Origin: Petrolisthes cinctipes
Taxonomy: Eukaryota > Arthropoda > Malacostraca > Decapoda > Porcellanidae
DNA length: 64,000 nucleotides
Assembly (NCBI GenBank): GCA_033782935.1
Contig: JAWQEG010000511.1
Span: 1-64,000 of the forward strand
Direction of reading: 5' to 3'
A program made the position numbers and the translations under genes. The notes under the pieces were generated by a model. It was not told where the DNA came from. It did no database searches and saw only the letters and a program-made list of their open reading frames with translations. How positions within the stretch are numbered: position 1 is the first letter of the stretch; each line of letters starts with the position of its first letter. Positions 51,773-62,721 of this stretch are shown piece after piece.

Positions 51773-51850
<78 letters not shown>
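51773..51850. repeat. (GA)n microsatellite
   Basis: About 78 bp pure AG. Confidence 0.95.
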
Positions 51851-51853
<3 letters not shown>

Positions 51854-51961
51854 AATATATGTGAAAATAAATAACGCACAAAATAAGGTAAAATAGAGAT
51901 CGACAAAGAGAGAAATTAGTAAAAAAAAATAAACCCGATAAAAGGGTTAAGTAATAAACAG

Positions 51962-52113
51962 ACTTATGGTACAGTGGAGCGACTCGAGTCCTCCAGAGAA
52001 TGCCAGGAAACAGGGAAAGATGGACAAAAATAATGGTGTCTTGTTGCTTAGAATAGTTTGACGGAACCAGTTATACTTCCAGATTTATCACCAGTGTAAT
52101 AATATCCCCTTAA
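51962..52113 (+). mobile_element. MITE family B, copy B20
   Basis: ATGGTACAGTGGAGCGACTC, CCAGGAAACAGGG and TAATAATATCCCCTTAA; diverged left end. The right TTAA is shared with A26. Confidence 0.75.
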
Positions 52114-52172
52114 GGGACCCTGTGATGTAGTCAGAAAATTGGAGATAAATGAGTCCTTCAAATATTGCCACG

Positions 52173-52221
<49 letters not shown>

Positions 52222-52303
52222 TATGGGAGGAGTTTGTTCCGTTGCATGGTCAGGAGGAAATCAGAAGTCTCCAATTTTTTACACACGTTCACAGGGTCCT
52301 TAA
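52110..52303 (+). mobile_element. MITE family A, copy A26 with (CA)n in the loop
   Basis: TTAAGGGACCCTGTGATG to TTCACAGGGTCCTTAA. The loop holds a pure (CA)n at 52172-52218, making the copy about 40 bp longer than average. Confidence 0.95.
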
Positions 52304-52640
52304 CCTGTGACAGGGAAAATCTCTGGCAGGTGAGCAGATGGCAACTGTAGGGTGGGGAGGGAGGAGGGAGGGGGGATGAGAAATTTGTAAAGAAGGGAAA
52401 AGAATAGTAAAAAGGAATAGAGAAAGAAATAAACGTGGAGAAAGAGGGTTCATAGGGAAGTTTATATTATGGAAATGTTAGGTGGAGGTGGGATATGCAT
52501 GGGAGAAGAGATAATAAAGAAGAGAAGACAAAAATAATAAGAAAATCGAAGAAAGAAATAGAAGAAAAAAGGGATATTTAACTTTATCCTATCGCATTAA
52601 TTAATATGATAAAAATTGTGTTGAAGATGTATGGATATGG
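52304..52640. other. Purine-rich unassigned sequence
   Basis: A/G-rich with no regular unit; no gene supported. Confidence 0.4.
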
Positions 52641-52654
52641 GAGGTGGTTGGAAC

Positions 52655-52745
52655 ATAGGAAGGAAGGAAGGAAGAAGGAAGGAAGGAAGGAGGGAAGGAA
52701 GGGACATGGAAGAAGGAAGAAAGGAAGGAAGGAGGGAAGGAAAAA
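52655..52745. repeat. (GGAA)n repeat
   Basis: GGAAGGAAGGAAG units with GAAGAAGG interruptions. Confidence 0.9.
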
Positions 52746-52834
52746 AAAGTAGATAATAAAAAATAGTAGATAAGTATTAAAGATAAGTAAATAACAAGAA
52801 AGAGGTGACAATATATAGTTCGGGTTATAAGATG

Positions 52835-52945
52835 TACAGCCACAATCAAATATCCACCGACACTTTCCTTCCATCGTAGTAAATATCTTGGTAATAAAGA
52901 ACAATAGGTGTATGATTTTGCAACACCTCATAATAATAATAATTT
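52835..52945 (-). mobile_element. MITE family D, copy D7 (half)
   Basis: TACAGCCACAATCAAATATC through CAACACCTCATAATAAT, then replaced by the polypyrimidine array. Confidence 0.85.
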
Positions 52946-53105
52946 TTCTCTCCTCCTCCCCTTCTTTCTCTCTCTTCCTCCCCTTCTTTCTCTCTCTTCC
53001 TCCCCTTCTTTCTCTCTCTCCCCTTCCTTTCTTCTTATTCTCTTTCCCTTCCCTTCTTTTTCTCTTTCCCTCCAATTTTTTCTCTCTCTCCCTCCACTTC
53101 CTATA
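52946..53105. repeat. Pyrimidine array
   Basis: CCTTCTTTCTCTCTCTTCCT-type units. Confidence 0.85.
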
Positions 53106-53167
53106 TGGGACAAATGTGACAAGTTATATCCTGAACGAAAATGAGTGTATAGTATTTTTTCTTTAAC

Positions 53168-53170
<3 letters not shown>

Positions 53171-53235
<65 letters not shown>

Positions 53236-53284
53236 AGGTTCAGTTTCTTCGTGGGAGTGGTGACGTGTGTGTGTGTGTATGTAT

Positions 53285-53322
<38 letters not shown>

Positions 53323-53325
53323 GAG
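53171..53325. repeat. (AG)n and (GT)n microsatellites
   Basis: (AG)n 53171-53227, G-run, then (GT)n 53264-53321. Confidence 0.95.
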
Positions 53326-53690
53326 GTGCGGTAATAATAATAATGATAAAAACATTTTCATCATCCGCGTTATTGATTTGTTTTTTGTTTTTTTTCACAT
53401 AAAATAATAAAAATATATATATTTCACAATTACAATAGTCATATGATATCGCTTTTTCCTCTGTCACTATTCCATTATTTATCATCTACCCTTTCTCCTT
53501 TTATTTATCATCTAACCTTTCTCCTTTATTTATTATCATCTACCCTTCCTCATTTCTTTCCTTATCTGCCTCTGTATTTAATTTATCAGTCGCTTCTCTA
53601 TCTTATTTCTTATGTTTACTTGTCTTTCGCCTCGACATATATTTTGAAGAAAAAAGTTTTTAGTATATATATATATACTTTTTTTTTTAA
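53326..53690. other. AT-rich unassigned sequence
   Basis: Degenerate TTTATTATCATCTACCC repeats at 53470-53545 and poly-T near 53685. Nothing else recognised. Confidence 0.4.
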
Positions 53691-54034
53691 GTAGTAGTAG
53701 TAAGTAGATGTTAGAATTAGGCTTCCACTACTTTTCCTACTTTCCTATAAATTTTCCTTGTGTGTTCTTTATTAACGAACAAGGTGTTATTTTCTATTTG
53801 TTTGTTCCAAGCGCGATACCCGGTGGGAGTGATGGGTGGGGAAGAAGCCTTGTCCTTTATCTATTCTTTCCTTCAACACGTAGTCTAGATTAGCGTAGTT
53901 AAACAGGTAACCTCGTTTTTTATCTATCCTTTTCTTCAACACGTAGTCTAGAGTAACGTAGTTAAACAGGTAACCTCGTAAAAGGCCACTATGGGCCTCC
54001 TGTTGCCTGTACTTCCTTTGTACATAGTGGCCTT
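53691..54034 (+). mobile_element. CR1 3' UTR fragment (CR1-4), + strand
   Basis: Contains the conserved CR1 3' UTR blocks seen in CR1-1 and CR1-2: CTTTCCTATAAATTTTCC, CCGGTGGGAGTGATGGGTGG, GGAAGAAGCCTTGTCC, ending GCCTGTACTTCCTTTGTA. No coding part remains. An internal 55-bp near-duplicate (ATCTATTCTTTCCTTCAACA and ATCTATCCTTTTCTTCAACA) is present. Confidence 0.75.
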
Positions 54035-54144
54035 TTACGAGGTTACATGGTTACCTACGCTACTCTAGACTCCGTGGTGAAGGAAACGATAGACAAAAAA
54101 GAAGGCTCCTCCCTACTCACCACTCCCACCGGGTATACCGATTG

Positions 54145-54175
<31 letters not shown>

Positions 54176-55366
54176 GTTTGTTATAAAGAACGCACAATGA
54201 ATTTTTATAGGAAAGTAGGAAACGTGGTAGACGCCTAATTTTAACATCTATTCACTACTATATAAAAAAGAAAAGAAAGATAAAAAAATGAAAACTGAAA
54301 CATATTAAAAACCTTTTTCTTTAAATGTTTCTACTGTATTCGCTGCTAATACAGATGCCGGGAGTTTATTTCAATAGTTTACGACTCTGATATTGAAAAA
54401 GTTCTTTCACTGTTCAGTGTTAAAATGTTATCCTTTTAATTTAAAATCATATTTCTCGTTTCAGACTTGGGATAGAGCTGGAATAAATTTTCATAATAAA
54501 TTTTATCAAGGTTTTTATGGATAATAAAAATTTCGATGAAGTTGCCACGTGTTCAGCGATTTTCAAGAGAAAACATATTGAACTTTTTTAATCATTCCTC
54601 AAATTACGAATGCCAGGGATCATTTTGGTTGCTCTTCTTTTTACGCTTTCCAACCTTTAGCATAACTGAGTTTTCTAAATGTGGTCTAACAAGAGATGTA
54701 TATCAGCGCGTTATTACATCTGGTGACTTATATTTAAAATTCCTAACAATAAAGCCTAAAATTACATATGCTTTTTTACTTGCTGCCAAACACTGCACAC
54801 TCGTCTGGCAAATTAAGTTAACTTTCCTTTGTAAAAACTGAGTTAAAATATTAATTTAGTAATGTTGCAATGTCTTTATTCAGATTTAAAGGGACATTGT
54901 TTTTGTTTAGTACTGGTTCTATGCTTGCTTTCACGTTTTTATTTTTCTTGATGAAATGATAAAATTTTTTGGGATTTGTCTTGGACCCGAGGGCAATACT
55001 TTTCTCATAGTTACGCTTGGCAAGTCTGATTTGTCTTTCACTCATACGTTTTGCATCAACATATTTGTTATAGTCTATGTGTGAATCGGTAGCCTACGTT
55101 TATATATTTTATATGCCTTTCTCTTGTTATTAATCGTGCGCTGAAGTTCATTCGTCAGCCAAACTGATTTGCGGTTGTTAGTTCGTTTCTTTATTCTTGG
55201 TATATGTTTATTTTCGATTGGCAGGAGTTTGTCTGTGAATATATTACACATCGTATCGACGACTTCATTATTTCGCAAATACGTCCAGATTATTTCGTTT
55301 AGTTCTTTTCTAATATTATCAAAATTTTCTCTTCTATAGTTAGGTACTAACTGACGATTTTCGTAG
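54022..55366 (-). pseudogene. CR1-3: CR1 remnant with the reverse transcriptase core deleted
   Basis: From the minus-strand 5' side: NYRRENFDNIRKELNEIIWT, KKRTNNRKSVWLTNELQRTI, RQIRLAKRNYEKSIAL, SKTNPKKFYHFIKKNKNVKA and KDIATLLN, stop, YFNSVFTKES are the endonuclease-RT linker. The next recognisable text is ASKKAYVILGFIVRNFKYKS, then NMFSLENR and RGNFIEIFIIHKNL, which belong after the catalytic core. RT motifs A to C are therefore missing, with the junction near 54800. Several stops follow, then a 3' UTR with poly-A (54147-54171). Its 5' side is cut by B21. Confidence 0.85.
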
Positions 55367-55481
55367 ATTCCTCCAGTGTATACCAGGAAACAGGACCAGG
55401 TTAAAAACAAAAGAAGAATGATGTCCTTTTGCGTGGAAAAGTTTGGAGGAATCAGTTGCTCCAGATTTACCTACACAATAC

Positions 55482-55482
<1 letters not shown>
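55367..55482 (+). mobile_element. MITE family B, copy B21 (both ends missing)
   Basis: GATTCCTCCAGTGTATACC, CAGGAAACAGGACCAGG and AATCAGTTGCTCCAGATTTA. It abuts CR1-3 on the left and (TC)n on the right. Confidence 0.8.

Positions 55483-55521
<39 letters not shown>
55483..55521. repeat. (TC)n microsatellite
   Basis: About 38 bp, two CCC interruptions. Confidence 0.9.
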
Positions 55522-55526
<5 letters not shown>

Positions 55527-55645
55527 CGGGAGCTCCAATAATAATAACAATGTGACACACAAAAGAATGCCTTGAATTGTTTACATTATATAACTCCCGT
55601 AGTTGCTCGGATCTTCCCAGTCACAAGTTACATCGTCATCAGTAA

Positions 55646-55850
55646 GGGTTAATTCCACAGTGGTATTGGTTTGTTAGCTTCCTAACCAACCACACTTGTA
55701 AGGCTTCATTATATTTTTAGGGTTGATTCCACTGTGGTATTTGTTTCTTAGCTTCCCAACCAACTACACCTGTAAGGCTTCAGTATTTTCCAAAAGCTGA
55801 GTATTCGTATTCACAAAATCTATCAAACAGTTAGATAATGATTACCTTTG
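55646..55850 (+). mobile_element. MITE family E, two partial copies (E11, E12)
   Basis: E11 (55646-55711) has GGGTTAATTCCACAGTGG to GGCTTCATTATA and then restarts as E12 (55720 onward, GGGTTGATTCCACTGTGG), which itself stops after CAGTTAGATAATGATTA. Both lack the right end. Confidence 0.8.
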
Positions 55851-55901
55851 GGAGAATTAATCGTATTCCGGTTTACGAAGGTATATACTGTAGTTCTTCT
55901 A

Positions 55902-56040
55902 TTAAGGACCCAGTGATCGTGTATAAGAACTGGAGGCTTCTGCCACGAAACAAGCTCCTTCCATATAGATTATGTTCTGTGGCAATATTGGAAGGACTCT
56001 CTAACCTCCAATTTTCTGATTACATCACAGGGTTTCTTAA
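55902..56040 (-). mobile_element. MITE family A, copy A27 (first of A-C-A)
   Basis: TTAAGGACCCAGTGATCG to ATCACAGGGTTTCTTAA. A small deletion in the left arm joins GAGGCTTCTG to CCACGAAACAAG. Confidence 0.9.
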
Positions 56041-56199
56041 TGGGGGATTCTCATGTTGGTAAATTTGAGGGCTACTGATTCCAACTAACTAAGCCAGAAA
56101 ATAGATGCCCTCATTGGTACTAATACGGGATCTGTTTCGTGGAATAATTTGGTGGAATCAGAGACCTTCCAATTCACCAACAAAGGAATCTCCCCTTAA
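56037..56199. mobile_element. MITE family C, copy C15 (middle of A-C-A)
   Basis: TTAATGGGGGATTCTCATG to AGGAATCTCCCCTTAA. Confidence 0.9.
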
Positions 56200-56357
56200 G
56201 GGAACCCTGTGATGTAGTCAGAAAATTGGAGGTAAATGAATCCTTCAAATATTTCCACGAAACACACACACCTATATGGAAGAAGCTTTTTGTTTCGTGG
56301 TATAGTCAGGAGGAATCAGAAGTCTCCAATTATCACACACGATCACAGGGCCCTTAA
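56196..56357 (+). mobile_element. MITE family A, copy A28 (third of A-C-A)
   Basis: TTAAGGGAACCCTGTGATG to ATCACAGGGCCCTTAA. Loop carries ACACACACACC. Confidence 0.9.
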
Positions 56358-56454
56358 ACAAGGACTCTGAAATAACTGTGATCAGAAAATCTAATTGGAG
56401 GGAAACGTTCAACAATATAAACAGAAAGAAAAAATGTATGTAATAATTGGAGAA

Positions 56455-56486
56455 GGTTAGGTTAGGTTAGGTTAGGTTTGGTTTAG
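56455..56486. repeat. Interstitial TTAGG array
   Basis: Four perfect GTTAG units (GGTTAGGTTAGGTTAGGTTA) followed by decayed ones. TTAGG is the ancestral arthropod telomere repeat. Confidence 0.85.
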
Positions 56487-56706
56487 TATGATTTGGTTAG
56501 GATAACTTTGGTTAAATTATGTTAGATCAAGTTGTAGGTAATCAAAGTCGTTGAGAATGACAAGATGTTTACGTTGCGAGGTGTGTCAGGGAAATAACGT
56601 GAAATGCAGAGGTGGAGGTGAACATTGAAGTATCCTCATATCGATATTTCTGGCCGGGGAGAAAAAGAGATATAATTTGGTATGTAAAAACTAAGAAAAA
56701 CTAAGT

Positions 56707-56912
56707 ATGATTGATTGATTGATTGATTGATATTAGGCGCCACAACATCGAGGTCATATAGCGCCAGAGAAAGGTGATAGAGAGGTTAGACAGCAAGCAG
56801 GAAGGAAATAAAATGTAAAGAGGGACAGTTGAAGAACTGAAAGGGAGTGGCTGGGGTCGAAGGGGCGCCAACAGCCTTAAAATATTGCTCACATCACTGC
56901 AGGCAATACCCC
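56707..56912 (-). repeat. Family F repeat, copy F10
   Basis: (GATT)n tail, GATATTAGGCGCCACAACAT to ACTGCAGGCAATACC; complete in reverse. Confidence 0.85.
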
Positions 56913-57140
56913 TAAGTATGGAATATTTATAGGAAAGTTAGAGAGAAACATAGGTTATATCTGACTTACATACACATTTAGGCATAATCACTCTAACCAC
57001 TTACAGCACTCTGAATAAAACATGAATATAGTTATTGTTGAATAAATTGTTAAATAGATAAGACTCAGAAGGTTTCAACAATATAATTATAACAATGGTG
57101 TTTACTGCATGATACTGATTAAACAGTAGCCCATGACTTG

Positions 57141-57295
57141 TTAAGGGACCCTGTGATGTAGTCAGAAAATTGGAGGAAAACGAGTCCTTCAAATATTGCC
57201 ACGAAACACCACCTATATGGAAGGAGCTTGTTTTGTGGCATGGTCAGGAGGAATCAGAAGCCTTCAATTTTCATACAAGATCACAGGGTTATTAA
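57141..57295 (+). mobile_element. MITE family A, copy A29
   Basis: TTAAGGGACCCTGTGATG to GATCACAGGGTTATTAA. TTAA 57292-57295 is shared with B22. Confidence 0.9.
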
Positions 57296-57448
57296 GGGAA
57301 AGTATACTTTTGATTGATTCCTCCTGATTCCTCCAAAGTATGCCAGGAAACAAACCTAGATGAAGAAAAATAAAGGTATCCTGTTGCCTGGAATAGTGTG
57401 GAGGAATGAATTGCTCCAGATTTACAAACACTGTACTTCCCCCCTTAA
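57292..57448 (+). mobile_element. MITE family B, copy B22
   Basis: TTAAGGGAAAGTATAC to GTACTTCCCCCCTTAA. Confidence 0.9.
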
Positions 57449-58135
57449 GCATTATATTAATACATTTTGGTACCTGTAGTTCAATATATAATTACAGTAC
57501 TCTGAATCATACAAACAGCACAAGTTGAGAATTATTATTGTCCATATATTTTTCAAGGTGGCTTCTATATAGTTTACGGCGTATGAGGTTAGCCCATTCC
57601 AGGTGCTTATACAACACGAGGATATCGAGAAAGAGAACGAGGAAGAAGTAAAGATAAAGTGTCCAATAGAGTTGGGCAAGATTAGATCAGTGATTGGGAC
57701 AGAATGAGGAAACAGATTTAGTGATAAAGAAATATATGTGTGTGTGTGTGTGTTTGTGTTAGAGAGAGATAATTTTTTTTATTTAAAAAATAGCCTTTTA
57801 ACACAGGCTTAATAAATCACTTAGTCTGTTTGGTAATGAATAACAGAAGCCTTGGTTAATAATTGGTGGTCTTGAATGAGTGAATGAGTGTAAAATGAAG
57901 AGGTGGTGACAAGAAGTTATTCTTTGTATACCCAGGGACAATTGTATGGAAGAATCGGTAGCATCTATTCAGCCGACAACACATGATTCCCTTAAGCTTC
58001 ATGTCATCTTATATATATATATATATAGACTGTAGACAAAAGACAAGGGTGTGAGTGTCTTTATATCCTTGCAAAACATGTCTCAAAATAGATTTGATAG
58101 GAATCGTTACCTATCAAAATAGCTATATGGGAAAG
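57449..58135. other. Unassigned gap
   Basis: Short (TG)n near 57739 and (TA)n near 58013. A C-like arm may remain at 57945-57995 (GGAAGAATCGGTAGC...GATTCCCTTAA). No gene seen. Confidence 0.4.
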
Positions 58136-58282
58136 CGTGGGTGGTAAATCTGGAGCAAGTGATTCCTCCAAACTATTCCAGGCAACAGGATACCATTATT
58201 TTTGTTAATTTGGCTGTGTTTCATGGCATACTTTGGAGGAATCGAGGCACTACAGTCTATTAAAAGCATACTATCCCCTTAA
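58136..58282 (-). mobile_element. MITE family B, copy B23
   Basis: GTGGGTGGTAAATCTGGAGC to CATACTATCCCCTTAA. The left terminal bases are missing. Confidence 0.85.
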
Positions 58283-58466
58283 TAGATGACTGACCACACT
58301 TCTCACTTTAGCCAGATAGATAAGAGTAACCATGAGAAGAGTGAAACAATTGGATTTCTGTACCGTACTGTCTTTTGATGACGAATACAAATGGAACCCT
58401 TATCTTTTATGATAAATAAATGAAGATCCGTTCCTTACATAATAAGCGAATGGAGATCTGTAACTT

Positions 58467-58623
58467 TTAAGGGCCTTTATAGCACATTGTTTTGGGTGGT
58501 AAATCTAGGGCAAATGATTCCTCCAAATTACTCCAGGCAACAGGATACCATTATATTTCTTCATCTGGGTCTGTCTCCTGGCATACTTTGGAGGAATCAA
58601 AACACTCCAATCTATCAAAAGTA
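58467..58623 (-). mobile_element. MITE family B, copy B24
   Basis: TTAAGGGCCTTTATAGC with TAGCACATTGTTTTGGG, ending TCTATCAAAAGTA; right TTAA lost. Same subtype as B12. Confidence 0.85.
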
Positions 58624-58999
58624 ACAAATGGAAATGTGTACGTCTTGAAATATGCAAATGTAAATGAGCATATCTTATAATAAATATGTGGCAATGCATA
58701 TCTCTTGAAAGTTGCAGATGGAAATGAAAATAAAAAAGTTGAAATGAGTACCGTACCTCTTAAAAAAAATAGATGCGAAAAAGAAAATTATAACAGAAAG
58801 TAGAAGGAAAATTATAATAGAAAATAGGAGAAGAAAAATGATAATAGAAAACAGAAGGAAAATAATAAAAGAAAATAGAAGGAAAATGATAAAAGAAAAT
58901 AGGATATAAGATCCAACAGGTGGGACATAGAGTACAGTAGTCAGGTCACTGAGAACATTTCTACATCTTGGATAGGGTGGTGGAGATGGAAGGATGCAG
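58624..58999. repeat. AT-rich degenerate tandem repeat
   Basis: Units with AGAAAATAGAAGGAAAATGA recur at 58790-58905, and GGAAATGTGTACG / GGCAATGCATATC style units at 58625-58760. Confidence 0.55.
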
Positions 59000-59302
59000 G
59001 TTAGTGTTCTGTACTCGTAACCTATAGGTCGGGAGATCGATTCCTCTCAGGTGAGGAGCTGAGAATATTTACTCTTCCGATTTGAGTTTCAGGCACTAAC
59101 TATAAGGCCACCGAACGTCGTAAAACACCCTCGCTGGTACCATAACAGCTGCAGTATTTGGGAATTACCCTCACTTCCCTCCCTCTGTGGCTGGGTACCA
59201 GTTCGGAAGTCGTGACGTGTGTGTGTGTGGGGGGGGGGGGGCAGCAGTTGACCTGGGCCAAGGTAACGGGCTTGTTGAAGCCTATGTCCAGTGTCGGAAC
59301 AT
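59000..59302 (+). repeat. tRNA-derived SINE2 copy
   Basis: TTAGTGTTCTGTACTCGTAA head fragment, B box GGAGATCGATTCC, and 3' end CCTATGTCCAGTGTCGG. A G-run replaces the usual (GT)n end. Confidence 0.85.
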
Positions 59303-59497
59303 TAAAAAAAAGGGGGGGGGGACAAAATTTTTAACATTAGTCCATCTTTATGATTCAGCTCTATATAAGGCTGCAGTTATTATAAGTAGTCAGATTTTTA
59401 TAATAATAATAATAATAATAATATTATACTTTCGTTTTTGTTATGACATATTTCAGTCGTTATGGAAGAATATATTATTTATAGTTGTCTTCTGAAA

Positions 59498-59652
59498 TTA
59501 AGGACCCTGTGATCGTGTATGGGAATTGGAGGCTTCTGATTCCTACTGACTATACCACGAAACACGCTCCTTCCTTAGAGGTGTGTGTGTTTCGTGGCGA
59601 AATTTGAAGCACTCATTTAGCTCCAATCTTCTGATTATACCTGTACAGGGCC

Positions 59653-59656
<4 letters not shown>
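59498..59656 (-). mobile_element. MITE family A, copy A30 (first of A-C-A)
   Basis: TTAAGGACCCTGTGATCG to TACAGGGCCCTAA. Confidence 0.9.
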
Positions 59657-59998
<342 letters not shown>

Positions 59999-60002
<4 letters not shown>

Positions 60003-60415
60003 AGACCCCCGTGATGTATCCAGAAAATCGTAGGTTAGAGAGTCCTTCAAACATTGCCACTAAACACACTCACCTACTGTACATTATAGGAGCTTGTTTC
60101 GTGTCTTGGGGTCGATTCCACAGTGGTATTGGTTTGTTAGCTTCCCAATCAACCACACCTGTAAGACTTGATTATTTTCCAAAAGCTGAGTATCCACATT
60201 CACAAAATCTATCAAACAGTTAGATAATGATGATCACTTCATAGTTTACTAACCAAATTTATTAAATAACTCACCCATAAGACATTTACACGGCTACGAT
60301 TCTTTCATTTGCATGCTTACAAACCACTACGAATGACTGTGGAATCGACCCATAGTCAAGAGGAATCAGAAGCCACCACCACCACCACCAGGTTTCATAC
60401 ACAATCCCAGGGTCC
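59999..60415 (+). mobile_element. MITE family A, copy A31, split by E13 (third of A-C-A)
   Basis: Left part TTAAAGACCCCCGTGATG...GAGCTTGTTTCGTG (to 60108), right part AGTCAAGAGGAATCAGAAGC...CCCAGGGTCCCC. (ACC)n expanded at 60373-60390. Confidence 0.85.
60109..60351 (+). mobile_element. MITE family E, copy E13, nested in A31
   Basis: GGGTCGATTCCACAGTGG to TGTGGAATCGACCC; the flanking duplication is not clean (TTG/ATA). Confidence 0.9.
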
Positions 60416-60478
60416 CCTACTTAAAGCCTCAATAGAACCCAAGGTCGTAAAAGTCGCCCATATCCTGTTCTATTGAAT

Positions 60479-60479
<1 letters not shown>

Positions 60480-60561
<82 letters not shown>

Positions 60562-60601
60562 AATCACCTCTACACGCACACACACACACACACGTGATCA
60601 C

Positions 60602-60636
<35 letters not shown>

Positions 60637-60643
60637 GGATCAC

Positions 60644-60680
<37 letters not shown>
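60480..60680. repeat. (CA)n arrays with GGATCACCTCTA spacers
   Basis: Four (CA)n blocks separated by ATGGGATCACCTCTACA or close variants: a compound minisatellite. Confidence 0.9.
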
Positions 60681-60682
<2 letters not shown>

Positions 60683-60700
60683 GGATCACCTCTACTTTCA

Positions 60701-61036
60701 CCCTCCTCTTCATCTTCTCCTGTCACCACTCAGCGACACCTGATGCAAGAATAGATAATAATAATAATAATAACATACAAATAATACTTGTTAATGTATG
60801 GTCAAGGTGACCTTTTTCAATTAAACTAACTATGTACCTTGTTGATATGAATAGTAAGGACAGCAGTACACGACAATAGAATGATAATAAAGAGCACACC
60901 CACAAGGTTACATATATTAATTTGCCAACAATATATACATACATACATACATACATACACTATATACATACATACACTATATACATACATACACTAGCTG
61001 TACCCGTCCCGCTTCTCTGGTCCAACCAAATTTGAA
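60701..61036. other. Unassigned gap with (CATA)n
   Basis: (CATA)n and ACTATATACATACATACA units at 60937-60992. Confidence 0.5.
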
Positions 61037-61279
61037 GGGTCGATTCCACAGTGGTTGGTAGTGGTTTGTAAGCATGCAAACGAAAGTATCTTAGCCGTGT
61101 AAATGACTTATGGCTGAATTATTTAATTAGTTTGGTGAGTAAACTGTGCAGTGATCATCATTATCTAACTGTTGGATAGATTTTGTGAATGTGGATATTC
61201 AGCTTTTGGAAAATAATGAAGTCTTACAAGTGTGGTTGGTTGGGAAGCTAACAAACCAATACCACTGTGGAATCAACCC
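61037..61279 (-). mobile_element. MITE family E, copy E14
   Basis: GGGTCGATTCCACAGTGG to TGTGGAATCAACCC; interior in reverse. Confidence 0.9.
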
Positions 61280-61438
61280 GAAGTGATTAGGTACAGCAAT
61301 GAAGGGCAAGGATTTGATGAATGCCTCACATTCATGCATATGTGGTAATGATATTGTTATTAATAATAATATTAATAATATTTCTTTTTTATACAATTAT
61401 AAATATTATATATATATTTTTTAATATATATCATTCTC

Positions 61439-61470
<32 letters not shown>

Positions 61471-61474
61471 TATG

Positions 61475-61547
61475 TACTGTCGCGGCACATAGTCCTTGAA
61501 CAGACTTTCTCTTACACCTTGGTCAAGGGCTATGTGCCGCAACTGTA
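61475..61547. mobile_element. 73-bp hairpin element G, copy 2
   Basis: TACTGTCGCGGCACATAGTC to TGTGCCGCAACTGTA, the same length as G copy 1. Confidence 0.8.
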
Positions 61548-61605
61548 CAGTGTGTGACGTCATGCGCGGAACGGTCCAGAGTTCAAGCCAAAGTGAACAG
61601 ACTTG

Positions 61606-61854
61606 GGGTCGATTCCACAGTGGTATTCGTATGTTAGCTTTCTAACCAACCACACTTGTAATGCTTCATTAATTTCCAAAAGCTGAGTACCCTATCCACA
61701 TTCACAAAATCAATTAAAAGAGTTTGATAATGATGATCACTGGATAGTTTATTTACCAAATTCATTACATAATTCAGCCATAAGTCATTTACACGGCTAA
61801 GATTCTTTCGTTTGCGTGCTTACAAACCAATACCAACCACTGTGGAATTGACCC
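61606..61854 (+). mobile_element. MITE family E, copy E15
   Basis: GGGTCGATTCCACAGTGG to TGTGGAATTGACCC with TTG on both flanks. Confidence 0.9.
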
Positions 61855-61989
61855 TTGGTATACTTAGACTTTGATATTTTGATCTAATGTTCAGTATATT
61901 AACGAGAGGTGTGGTGGGTGGCAACATGAATCTAGGTGTACGGGTTGGTTTATCTTGCCATCACCCTACTCTTTCTACCTTCTTTTATT

Positions 61990-62091
<102 letters not shown>

Positions 62092-62127
62092 ACATTGTCA
62101 ATTTTGTGTTTTCTGATCATTCATTCA

Positions 62128-62282
62128 TTAAGGACCCTGTGATCGTGTATAAGACTTGGTGGCTTCTGATTCCTCCTTACTATGCCACGAAACAAGCTCC
62201 TTCAATATTGGTGGCGTTTCGTGGCAATGTTTGAAGGACTCATATAACTCCAATTTTCTGACTATATCACAGGGTGCCTTAA
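62128..62282 (-). mobile_element. MITE family A, copy A32
   Basis: TTAAGGACCCTGTGATCG to ATCACAGGGTGCCTTAA. Confidence 0.9.
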
Positions 62283-62721
62283 CTCATGCAGGCAGAACCC
62301 AAAACGTATACAATAATAAATTTAGGAGATCACAAGGACAGCTACTTCATGTATACGTAATGAAAGGCCTCGTTGGATAACCGTCTCCTTGAAGCGTGTG
62401 TGTGTGTGTTTGTGTGTGTTTGTGTGTGTGTGTGGATATTGGCAATACAACCTAGACGAGTGTATGAGTGACGTCTGGAGTGTGGAAACAATAGAAGGAA
62501 GGATCGGTGTTTGGAAATCAGCCGCGTGTCACCTTCAATTCCTTCAGGATTAGAGTCTCACATTGTCTCCCTCACTGCTGTTGCTGCCGATGTCAACACA
62601 GTCTCATGCTCTTCTGACACTTCTTTATGTTCACTACAGCTATAGTGTCCACCTGCCATGCACTATCCTCTACAGTACAACAACACTACGGCCTACTTGT
62701 ATCACTCTACAATACACATCG
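62283..62721. other. Unassigned gap with (TG)n
   Basis: (TG)n at 62396-62435. CTGTACTA-rich stretch at 62640-62710; no gene supported. Confidence 0.4.
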
